A stretch of 46,632 bases of DNA from Phormidesmis priestleyi ULC007 (GTDB taxonomy: Bacteria; Cyanobacteriota; Cyanobacteriia; Leptolyngbyales; Leptolyngbyaceae), in the NCBI RefSeq assembly GCF_001895925.1, contig NZ_MPPI01000040.1, forward strand, positions 1 through 46,632, read 5' to 3'. Positions 30,386 to 38,342 of this stretch are shown in pieces. The notes beneath the pieces are model-generated. The model ran no database searches. It was given only the letters and a program-made list of their open reading frames with translations, and had not been told where the DNA came from. The translations under genes and the position numbers were made by a program. Position 1 is the first letter of the stretch; the number at the start of each line of letters is the position of its first letter.

Positions 30386-31819
30386 ATGAAAAAGACATTG
30401 TTTTTAAGCCCTCCCTCCTTTGACGGATTTGATGGGGGCGCTGGGTCGAGATATCAGGCAAAGCGTGAGATTACCTCGTTTTGGTATCCAACGTGGCTCG
30501 CACAGCCCGCAGCCCTCGTGCCAGGAAGTAAGCTAGTCGATGCACCGCCTCATGGTCAGACCATAGACGATGTGCTGAAAATTGCCAAAGACTACGAATT
30601 GGTGATCATGCACACCAGCACGCCCTCGTTAGCCAATGACATAAAGTGTGCGGAAGCGCTCAAAGCCCAAAATCCGGCAGTTGCAGTCGGTTTGATTGGT
30701 GCCCACGTTGCAGTCTTACCAGAGCAGACGTTACGCGACAATCCGGTGATTGATTTTGTCTGTCGCCATGAGTTTGACTACACTTGCAAAGATTTGGCAG
30801 CCGGAGAGCCTTGGGATCAAATCAAGGGTTTGAGCTACCGGGATCACGATCGCAATATTCAGCACACGCCCGATCGTGACTTAATCCACGATTGGGATGC
30901 TATGCCCAGCGTTTTGCCGACCTATGCGCGTGACTTAGACATCACAAAATATTTCATCGGTTATTTGCTGCATCCCTATATCTCGTTTTACACGGGGCGC
31001 GGTTGCCCAGCAAAGTGCAGCTTTTGTCTTTGGCCTCAGACGATCGGGGGGCACCAATACCGCACGAAAAGTCCCGAAGTAGTGGGGCGCGAACTGTCAG
31101 AAGCGAAAGCAATTTTTGGCGATCGTGTCCGCGAATATATGTTTGATGATGACACTTTCACGATCGATAAACATCGCGCGATCGCCATTAGCGAACACAT
31201 GAAGCGATTAAAACTCACTTGGAGTTGCAACGCTCGCGCTAATTTGGACTATGACACGCTTAAGCAACTGCGAGATAATGGCTTACGCCTATTGTTAGTC
31301 GGGTTTGAGTCGGGCAATCAGCAGATTTTAAACAACATCAACAAGGGCATCAAACTAGAAGCAGCTCGGCAGTTTATGAAACACTGTCGCGACCTGGGGA
31401 TCACTGTTCACGGAACGTTTATCATCGGTTTGCCGATTGAAACCCGTGCCACGATCGAAGAAACTATTCGCTTTGCTTGTGAAATCAGTCCGCACACGAT
31501 TCAAGTGTCGATCGCTGCGCCTTATCCTGGCACCGAGCTTTATCAACAGGCGATCGCCAACGGCTGGTTTAGCGACCAGGCACTAGTCGCCACCTCTGGC
31601 ATTCAAACCTCGACGCTGCATTACCCCGATCTGTCGAGCGCGGAGATCGAAGATGCGGTTGAGCAAATGTATCGTCGATTCTATTTTCGACCCAAAGCAA
31701 TTGTGCCGATCGTGCGCGAAATGTTGGGCGATCGCCAAATCCTAATGCGCCGACTGCGAGAAGGCGGAGAGTTCTTTTCTTACCTGAAAGAACGGCGCAA
31801 TCAAGCGGCTGTTAAATAA
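30386..31819 (+). CDS. hpnJ: Hopanoid side-chain radical SAM protein HpnJ
   Basis: A 477-residue B12-binding-type radical SAM enzyme. The N-terminal cobalamin-like domain spans about 1-150. The [4Fe-4S] cluster motif is CPAKCSFC (C207, C211, C214). The opening FLSPPSFDGFDGGAGSRYQA and the block SFYTGRGCPAKCSFC with LWPQTIGGHQYRTKS after it match the HpnJ family as I know it. In Burkholderia HpnJ has been linked to making the cyclitol ether head group of bacteriohopanetetrol from the glucosamine form. The next gene is hpnI, which adds the sugar, so the two act in one pathway. HpnK, the deacetylase expected between them, is not in this window. Confidence 0.88.
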   Translation: MKKTLFLSPPSFDGFDGGAGSRYQAKREITSFWYPTWLAQPAALVPGSKLVDAPPHGQTIDDVLKIAKDYELVIMHTSTPSLANDIKCAEALKAQNPAVAVGLIGAHVAVLPEQTLRDNPVIDFVCRHEFDYTCKDLAAGEPWDQIKGLSYRDHDRNIQHTPDRDLIHDWDAMPSVLPTYARDLDITKYFIGYLLHPYISFYTGRGCPAKCSFCLWPQTIGGHQYRTKSPEVVGRELSEAKAIFGDRVREYMFDDDTFTIDKHRAIAISEHMKRLKLTWSCNARANLDYDTLKQLRDNGLRLLLVGFESGNQQILNNINKGIKLEAARQFMKHCRDLGITVHGTFIIGLPIETRATIEETIRFACEISPHTIQVSIAAPYPGTELYQQAIANGWFSDQALVATSGIQTSTLHYPDLSSAEIEDAVEQMYRRFYFRPKAIVPIVREMLGDRQILMRRLREGGEFFSYLKERRNQAAVK

Positions 31820-31841
31820 TTCGGTTATTTGAAGTGACAAT

Positions 31842-31866
31842 GGGCACGGCAGTGCTATGCCCTTAC
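31842..31866. repeat. GC-rich palindromic repeat family 2, short copy
   Basis: GGGCACGGCAGTGCTATGCC followed by CTTAC, nearly identical to 25769-25795. It begins 23 bases after the hpnJ stop codon, in the 323-base hpnJ-hpnI gap. Confidence 0.65.
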
Positions 31867-31964
31867 GCCGCGATCTTGATAGAACGTGGATTTATTAAGG
31901 TGCAACTTCTCGGACTCAACTAGAGCGTATAAGTTCTTTGATTGCTCCGTTTGAGTCGGCTTGT

Positions 31965-32048
31965 GCCCCCTAAATCCCCCAATTTGGGGGACTTTGAAAC
32001 CGGGAATCTTGGCTCAAAGTCCCCCAAAATTGGGAGGATTTAGGGGGC
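31965..32048. repeat. MITE-like palindromic element, inner hairpin only (copy 4)
   Basis: GCCCCCTAAATCCCCC and GGAGGATTTAGGGGGC form the outer arms, with AATTTGGGGGACTTTG and CAAAGTCCCCCAAAATT nested inside. The ACGT(C/G)AGTTCGA ends of the full element are missing. With the short family-2 repeat it fills most of the hpnJ-hpnI gap; nothing else is recognisable there. Confidence 0.75.
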
Positions 32049-32142
32049 GAAGATCTCAGCCATGACGAATCAAGAGATTTGATGACAAGATTGACAGGTT
32101 ATTTAATCCACGCTCTTAATCTAAAAATTTGCTGCATCAGCT

Positions 32143-33339
32143 ATGACACGTCTTGTTGAATCTTTGGATTATCTGTTATTTCTCCCATTGTTTTTGTGCC
32201 TATCAGCGATCGGCTATTACGGCTACGCAATTTATGCAGCGCATAGATTTTTTTCTCAAATAGATCCAATCGATCCTAATTTTCATCCATCAGTCAGCAT
32301 TCTAAAACCTGTTTGTGGGAGCGATCGCGATGCCTATAAAAATCTTGCTTCGTTTTGTGGTCAAGACTATCCCAACTACCAAATTATCTTTGCCGTACAC
32401 GATTGGGCTGACTCTGGCATTGACGTAATTAAGCAAATTATTCGTGATTTTCCGGCGATCGACATTCAGTTAGTGGTCAGCGATCGGGCAATCGGCACTA
32501 ACCGAAAAGTGAGTAACGTTGCTAATGCGATCACCAAAGCTCACGGTGAAATTATTTTGCTGGCAGACAGTGATGTCTATGTCGAACCCAACTATTTGCA
32601 ACAGGTGGTTCAACCGCTCAATAATCCGAGAGTGGGGGTAGTGACGTGTCTTTATCGATCGATCACTGAAGGCTGGTTAACTGAGTTAGAAGCGCTGAGT
32701 TCGGCGACTGAGTTTCTGGCGGGGGTTTTGGTAAGCAACGAGTTAGAGGGCGTGAAATTTGCGATGGGTCAAACGATCGTCATGCGGCGATCGGTGCTAG
32801 AAGAGATTGGGGGATTTGCAGCGATCGCTGACTATTTAGCCGATGACTTTCAACTCGGTTATTTGCCCACTCAAGCCGGATATGAAGGCGTGCTGTCTCA
32901 TCACATTGTTGATCATGTCATGGCGACCAGCACATTCGTGGGTGCTTTGCAGCGTCAACTGCGTTGGATGGTCGGCATCCGAGCCTCGCGCCCCTGGGGA
33001 TATCTGGGATTAATTTTTACCTACGGCACGGTTGCTAGCCTCTGGTTTTTGCTAATCACAGCCGGATCGCTTTTTGGTTGGATTATTTTGATCATTACCT
33101 GGACAATGCGGTTAGCGATGGCGTGGTTTATTGGGGTTAAAAGCATTCGCGATCCGGTTGCAGAAAAATTGCTTTGGCTTATGCCGCTGCGTGATCTGAT
33201 CAGTTTTGCTCTATGGTGCTATGGTTTTATTGGCAATACTATCAAGTGGCGCGACCACCAGTTTAAGCTGACAAGAAAAGGTGAACTGGTCGCTTATCCG
33301 TCAAGTCTGCCTGAGAAAGTAAAGTCAGTGATCGGATGA
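32143..33339 (+). CDS. hpnI: Hopanoid biosynthesis glycosyltransferase HpnI
   Basis: A 398-residue membrane glycosyltransferase of the ceramide-glucosyltransferase (GT21) type. A membrane segment lies at about 9-32 and C-terminal ones at about 285-335. The catalytic domain has SILKPVCGSD near 52, the DSD metal motif (142-144), the conserved LADDFQLGY (232-240) and RQLRW (271-275, the (R/Q)xxRW motif). HpnI transfers N-acetylglucosamine to bacteriohopanetetrol. It follows hpnJ, separated by repeats, and may have its own promoter. General ceramide-type glycosyltransferase is the alternative, but the neighbour supports HpnI. Confidence 0.85.
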   Translation: MTRLVESLDYLLFLPLFLCLSAIGYYGYAIYAAHRFFSQIDPIDPNFHPSVSILKPVCGSDRDAYKNLASFCGQDYPNYQIIFAVHDWADSGIDVIKQIIRDFPAIDIQLVVSDRAIGTNRKVSNVANAITKAHGEIILLADSDVYVEPNYLQQVVQPLNNPRVGVVTCLYRSITEGWLTELEALSSATEFLAGVLVSNELEGVKFAMGQTIVMRRSVLEEIGGFAAIADYLADDFQLGYLPTQAGYEGVLSHHIVDHVMATSTFVGALQRQLRWMVGIRASRPWGYLGLIFTYGTVASLWFLLITAGSLFGWIILIITWTMRLAMAWFIGVKSIRDPVAEKLLWLMPLRDLISFALWCYGFIGNTIKWRDHQFKLTRKGELVAYPSSLPEKVKSVIG

Positions 33340-33497
33340 GGTTGGCGTTAACTTAGTTAAACAATCTGGTGGTCAAAAAACCTTGCGGAAAGTTACCGAT
33401 TTGCCTAGTTTGATCAGATGGGGGCACGATAGATAGGGTGCTTGGTCAGTGCACTGTTGTCGCCTGAAGACTCATTTTTAGGTAAGGAGGTGCGATC

Positions 33498-34889
33498 GTG
33501 AAACGGAAATTGTTGATCTTAATTTTGGTGCTATTCAGTTCAGGGGGGTTTGGAACAATGACCAATGCTCAATCTGTGCGATCGGATGCTGAAATCAGGA
33601 CAATTCTGCAACAACGCATTGATCAAGAGCAGCAAAGTACTGGAATTGTTGTGGGTGTGATTGATGAGCAAGGTCGCCGCATTATTGGTCATGGCACACT
33701 CGATCGCACGAATTCCCGTCGGGTTGATGGCAATACGCTATTTGAAATCGGCTCAATTAGCAAGGTGTTTACGGCTCTGGCGCTGGTGAATATGGCAGAG
33801 CGAGGGGATCTGAAGCTGAATGATCCGATTTCTAAGTTTCTTCCTAAATCTGTGAAAACGCCAACGCGAAACGGTAAAGAAATTTCCTTGTTGAATTTGG
33901 CAACTCACAGCTCTGGGCTGCCGCGTTTACCTGATAACTTTGCACCTGCTGATATGAACAATCCCTATGCAGATTACACAGTCGAACAGCTATATTCTTT
34001 TCTATCAACCTACCGTCTGCCGCGAGACATTGGCGCTCAGTACGCATACTCGAATTTGGGAGCAGGCTTACTAGGGCACATTCTCAGTCTCAAGGCAGGC
34101 GTGGACTATGAAACGCTGGTGAAAACCCAAATTGCTCAACCTTTACAGATGAATGACACCCGAATTCATCTCACCTCTGATCAGCAAGCTCGCTTCGCTA
34201 CCGGACATAATGCGCTTGGTAAACCTGTTTCTCACTGGGACTTACCCACACTGGCAGGGGCAGGGGCACTGCGATCGACGACCAACGATCTACTCAAGTT
34301 CTTGGCGGCTAATCTAGAACTGACCTCATCCCCTTTGACTGCAACTCTGCAAAAAACCCATGTTGTTCAAAAGCAGACAGATACACCCAGTCTAAAAATC
34401 GCGATCGGTTGGCATAGCTTGAACCAAAACGGGACGGAGATTATCTTCCATGATGGCGGTACGGGTGGATTTCGCAGCTTTATTGGCTTTGTGAAACAGA
34501 AACGGCTGGGCGTTGTTGTGTTGTCCAATTCAGAGAATGATATTGCTGACATTGGGCTGCATCTGCTCGATCGTCGCAACAAGTTAGCAAAACACAATCC
34601 ACCCAAACAACGTCAAGCGGTTGCGGTCGATCCTAAACTGTTTGATGCCTATGTTGGGCGATATGAACTGGCTCCCAACTTTATTCTCACCATTACCAAA
34701 GAACAAAATCGCCTCTATGCTCAAGCAACAGGACAGCCCAAAGTCGAGTTGTTTGCAGAAACAGAAACCCAATTTTTTATCACTGAAGTGGATGCTCAAA
34801 TTACATTCATCAGCGATCGGCAGGGAAAAGTAAATCGTCTAATTTTGCATCAGGCAGGGCAAGAGATTCCAGCCAAAAAACTAGACTAA
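33498..34889 (+). CDS. Serine beta-lactamase-like hydrolase with C-terminal DUF3471-like domain
   Basis: A 463-residue exported protein. The start is GTG behind a perfect AAGGAGGT. A signal peptide runs to about residue 24 (MTNAQ). The class C beta-lactamase/esterase fold has S86-I-S-K89, the YSN motif (Y184) and HDGG (H318) in place of the usual KTG. The C-terminal 95 residues (FDAYVGRYELAPNFILTIT onward) match the accessory domain often found on such hydrolases. The family includes D-aminopeptidases, esterases and AmpC. Antibiotic hydrolysis should not be assumed; peptidoglycan or ester substrates are equally possible. Confidence 0.88.
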   Translation: MKRKLLILILVLFSSGGFGTMTNAQSVRSDAEIRTILQQRIDQEQQSTGIVVGVIDEQGRRIIGHGTLDRTNSRRVDGNTLFEIGSISKVFTALALVNMAERGDLKLNDPISKFLPKSVKTPTRNGKEISLLNLATHSSGLPRLPDNFAPADMNNPYADYTVEQLYSFLSTYRLPRDIGAQYAYSNLGAGLLGHILSLKAGVDYETLVKTQIAQPLQMNDTRIHLTSDQQARFATGHNALGKPVSHWDLPTLAGAGALRSTTNDLLKFLAANLELTSSPLTATLQKTHVVQKQTDTPSLKIAIGWHSLNQNGTEIIFHDGGTGGFRSFIGFVKQKRLGVVVLSNSENDIADIGLHLLDRRNKLAKHNPPKQRQAVAVDPKLFDAYVGRYELAPNFILTITKEQNRLYAQATGQPKVELFAETETQFFITEVDAQITFISDRQGKVNRLILHQAGQEIPAKKLD

Positions 34890-34929
34890 GCCCGTTCTGT
34901 ACGCAATACTATTCGTCCTTTTTGTTGAG

Positions 34930-35032
34930 CCGTGATGTCATACCCATTTGATTTGTGAACGCGACAGATCCGCATGATGCCCGTACAGAACGCGGGTTGA
35001 TGGAGGGGCACAACATGTCGTGCCCCTCGTGA
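34930..35032. repeat. GC-rich palindromic repeat family 2, long copy B
   Basis: It repeats the order of copy A (15575-15675): CATACCCATTTGATTTGTG, then AGATCCGC, CCGTACAG and a palindrome GAGGGGCAC-N8-GTGCCCCTC at 35003-35028. It differs by carrying ATGCCCGTACAGAACGCGGG in place of the first palindrome. It lies between the hydrolase and helicase genes. Confidence 0.7.
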
Positions 35033-35061
35033 TCTTTTCGCTACGGTTGCAAATCCGGGCT

Positions 35062-35143
35062 GCCCCCTAAATCCCCCAAAATTGGGGACTTTGAACCTAA
35101 ATTCTGGGCTTGAAGTCTCCCAGAATTGGGGAATTTAGGGGGC
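35062..35143. repeat. MITE-like palindromic element, inner hairpin only (copy 5)
   Basis: GCCCCCTAAATCCCCC and GGGGAATTTAGGGGGC arms with a nested AAAATTGGGGACTTTGAA and its imperfect complement. The terminal ends of full copies are absent. It lies between convergent genes, directly after family-2 copy B. Confidence 0.75.
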
Positions 35144-35184
35144 TGAAGAACGCAGCGAACTGATATCAGTTAACTCACTAAACA

Positions 35185-38100
35185 TCATGGCTCAACAAAG
35201 ATGATACCTGCGGCAAGCTGGATCACATTCAGTTCGGTGTTACGACGATCGCCGATCAACTTCTTCTTGATTTCTAATTCTTGGTTCACTTTGCGGAGTT
35301 GTCCCTCTGTGGCAGGCAGCATTCGGAGTTTGCCTGATTGTTGAAAGGTTTGAATGCGGTCTTCGAGTTGTTGGCGACGACGATCGGCGTAGCTTTCGGC
35401 ACTGCGCTGTTGAACATCGCAACGGTTGTCATTCTCGGCAGCAAATTCTGCTGATGCCTGGTCAAAGCCTGCTTCTAGTGCATCATCGCAATCGCAATAA
35501 AGTGCCAGGACTTGATCGAGATTTTCTAGTAAATTAGCGGCATTCAGCTTTGCCTTTCCCCAACGGGCTGCCCGATAGAGGAGGCGTTCTGATTGTTCAT
35601 CAGACAATAATTTACCATCCGAATATTGAGCAACTTTGTAAGCAAGACGGCTCTCAGAACGCAATCCTTGAAACAGCCAGCGATGAATCACATACACATA
35701 TTTTCCTGGCGCAACTTCAACGTCTGACTGCTCACAGCGAACGGCTGAGATCGGGTGAAGTTTTTGAGCATCATTGTCGTAGCTGTGCCTAATCCATTGA
35801 ATCAGTGGATGGGTGGGATCAAGCAGTTCGATTGGCTGTCCGGTGCCTTTGCCCGGTTGTTCTGCAAGGCGAGGGTCAAACAAACAGAACGCAGGCGATC
35901 GATGTAAGCGAGTTTGAGTCGCAAATCGATGGTGCTTGAGAAACAACTCTAAACCGACTTTGGCATCTTCGGTTAGCTTGATCTCAAAGACGGCTTCTTT
36001 ACCTTGAATCGGTTTAAGGGTGGTGCCTAAATAGTAGCGGGCAAAATAGTCTTCAACAAATGAGTGCAATTCTTCTGAAGTTAGCCATCGACCCTGATTG
36101 CGGCTTTTGCTAACAGCATCAAGAATTTGATCTGAGAACGCCATTAAATTGACGGATTCTTGTTCTAATTGGTCTTGTTGGAGGCGTTGTTTGAGGATTG
36201 CGCTTGCAGTTTCGTCAGCGCGTTTGAGTCGTTCGGCATCCGTTAATTCGGATTCAAATAGGGTTACGAGCAATTTTTCGGTCGCCTCTCCGAGAATGTT
36301 TTCCAAATCGCCAATGCTTTCTTGAAAAACATTGATACGTTGATATAAACGATCGAGAATCCGTTCTTCAATCGTGTCTACCAAACTGAAATTGATGATT
36401 GAAATGCGATCAGCTTTTTGCCCTAAGCGATCGATCCGTCCAATTCGCTGTTCGACTCGCATCGGGTTCCAGGGCAGATCATAGTTAATCAAAAAGCGAC
36501 AAAATTGTAGGTCAATTCCTTCGCTGCCGACTTCTGAAGACAAGAGAATGGAGGTGTTGCCTTGCTTAAATTGTGACAGCACTTCTTGTTTTTGATCGCC
36601 CATGCCACCCAAAATCAAACTGGTCTGAATTCCATCCGTTTCTAGGCGGTGTTGCAGATAGTGAAGGGTGCCGCGAAAGTAGGCGAACAGCGCAAATTGC
36701 TCATCTGGATGTTTCTTGAGTTCGCGATGTAGAAACCGAACGAGTGCTTGATATTTGGTGTCTTCAAATTCGAGTTGAGCGTAGTTAATATTTTCTAATG
36801 GCAATGTCTCACGATCGGGCAATGTTTCGGTTTCTGACTGTGTGGTTGAAATGCCCGATTCCCAGAACAGTTCATCTTGAAATTCATCCAAAATTCCCTG
36901 CTCTGACCAAGTTTTTAGCGCAGCGACAAGACAGCTTGCCATTTGCCGTTGACGGGCAATCAACCGAAAGAGCAGAACGCCTTGCTTGCCTTTGCTTTGT
37001 TTGCGAATGGCTTGAGTCACCGACTCATAAATTTCTTTTTCTAAAGCAGAGAAATGCACCTTCAACGTTTGGGGGGCGCGTTCAACCCGATTGGGCAGCA
37101 CATCGCGTTTACGGCTGCGAGTGAGATATTGACTAACTAATGAAGCACTTTCTAATTTGTAACCGAGTCTGACTTGCGTTTCTGCATCGATCGCGTCAGG
37201 TGTTTCCAACGTGTGTTGAATTTGCCGTAACACAGAATTATGTTGAAAGTAATCGGACTGAAGGGCACGATCGAGGTCGCGTTTTGCCGCCTTAAAATCG
37301 GGAGGATGACTCCAGAGCGATCGCAAAGCCCGAATCAACGGCGCATTTGCCTCCAGCATTTGATGAAAGATTGTCTCGTCAAAAAAATCTTCTGGGCTAA
37401 TAATCTTCAGCAGTTGATAGAGGTTATTGTTCTGAGTTTGAATCGGGGTTGCCGTGAGCAGCAATAGATGACGAGCCGCATCTCGCACCAGTTGCCCCAG
37501 TCGATGATTGGCAGTGGCTTGGTTGCGAAGATAATGCGCTTCATCAATAATCACCAAATCAAACACGCTCGACTCATCGGCAGCAGGATTGTTGTTATTG
37601 TTGTCTAACAATCTTGCCAGTTCTGCCTTGGCTCCCGAAGTGGTTGCATCTTCCCAATTAGCGCTGGGGCGAAGCCCTTCTAAGCTGGCGATGCACACAA
37701 AGGGATGCTGATATTGGCTTTGCAGAACGTACTTGACTTCTTCTAAGAGCGCTTGGGCATTGGTGAGTTTGGCGATGATATTAAACCGTTGTTGCAAATC
37801 ATCGCGCCATTTTTCCCGCAAAATTGCTGGACAAATGATTAATAAACGACGGGCATCGGCTCTGGCTTGCAGTTCTTTCCAGATATAGATGGCTTCGATC
37901 GTCTTTCCCAGTCCTACTTCGTCTGCAACCAACAATCGCCCCACCGGAGATTCTAAAAACTTCAGCACAGGTTTAAACTGGTGTGGGTAGAAGTCAGTAT
38001 GACTCGACTCCATACTATAGAAAATGTTGGTTAATTGTCCTTTTACTTTCTCAAACGTGAGAATTCGGCGCAGGTCATCGGCTCCGCTAAATTTTCCTTG

Positions 38101-38313
38101 TTCTAGCAGATCAAGAAGTCCTTCTGGTTCTCCACAAAGTTCTAAAAGGTTGTAGGGCTTGTAGGATTTTTCGTTTGGGCTAAATTGAACTTGCACCAGC
38201 AGCCGAGTTCCAGAAGCGCGAGTTTTTCCGGTCGTGATGCCCCGATGCCCCGGATTGGCTTTTACACGCACTTCCTGACCTGAAATAGCCGGGTTCCAAC
38301 TAGTATCACTCAT
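35185..38313 (-). CDS. SNF2/RapA-type superfamily 2 helicase
   Basis: A 1042-residue ATPase. A short N-terminal domain (RVKANPGHRGITTGK) precedes the motor. Motif I is DEVGLGKT (131-138), Ia is LLIICPAILREKW, II is DEAH (257-260) and III is LTATP (286-290). In the second lobe, motif V is SEVGSEGIDLQ (593-603) and motif VI QRIGRIDRLGQ (622-632), with NYDLPWNPMRVEQ between. This is the bacterial RapA/HepA-like branch also used in defence systems such as DISARM (DrmD) and Dpd (DpdE). The C-terminal 400 residues are not recognised and hold no nuclease motif that I see. It is the second gene of an operon, 29 bases after an Hsp70-like gene. It is too divergent in context to be housekeeping RapA. 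Confidence 0.92.
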   Translation of the reverse strand: MSDTSWNPAISGQEVRVKANPGHRGITTGKTRASGTRLLVQVQFSPNEKSYKPYNLLELCGEPEGLLDLLEQGKFSGADDLRRILTFEKVKGQLTNIFYSMESSHTDFYPHQFKPVLKFLESPVGRLLVADEVGLGKTIEAIYIWKELQARADARRLLIICPAILREKWRDDLQQRFNIIAKLTNAQALLEEVKYVLQSQYQHPFVCIASLEGLRPSANWEDATTSGAKAELARLLDNNNNNPAADESSVFDLVIIDEAHYLRNQATANHRLGQLVRDAARHLLLLTATPIQTQNNNLYQLLKIISPEDFFDETIFHQMLEANAPLIRALRSLWSHPPDFKAAKRDLDRALQSDYFQHNSVLRQIQHTLETPDAIDAETQVRLGYKLESASLVSQYLTRSRKRDVLPNRVERAPQTLKVHFSALEKEIYESVTQAIRKQSKGKQGVLLFRLIARQRQMASCLVAALKTWSEQGILDEFQDELFWESGISTTQSETETLPDRETLPLENINYAQLEFEDTKYQALVRFLHRELKKHPDEQFALFAYFRGTLHYLQHRLETDGIQTSLILGGMGDQKQEVLSQFKQGNTSILLSSEVGSEGIDLQFCRFLINYDLPWNPMRVEQRIGRIDRLGQKADRISIINFSLVDTIEERILDRLYQRINVFQESIGDLENILGEATEKLLVTLFESELTDAERLKRADETASAILKQRLQQDQLEQESVNLMAFSDQILDAVSKSRNQGRWLTSEELHSFVEDYFARYYLGTTLKPIQGKEAVFEIKLTEDAKVGLELFLKHHRFATQTRLHRSPAFCLFDPRLAEQPGKGTGQPIELLDPTHPLIQWIRHSYDNDAQKLHPISAVRCEQSDVEVAPGKYVYVIHRWLFQGLRSESRLAYKVAQYSDGKLLSDEQSERLLYRAARWGKAKLNAANLLENLDQVLALYCDCDDALEAGFDQASAEFAAENDNRCDVQQRSAESYADRRRQQLEDRIQTFQQSGKLRMLPATEGQLRKVNQELEIKKKLIGDRRNTELNVIQLAAGIIFVEP

Positions 38314-38342
38314 TGGCTATACGCCTTTGCTCCTGGGTAACT

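Noticed and set aside
33498-34889. Annotation as an antibiotic beta-lactamase
   Set aside because: HDGG instead of KTG and the extra C-terminal domain fit the wider esterase/peptidase group; resistance cannot be claimed.
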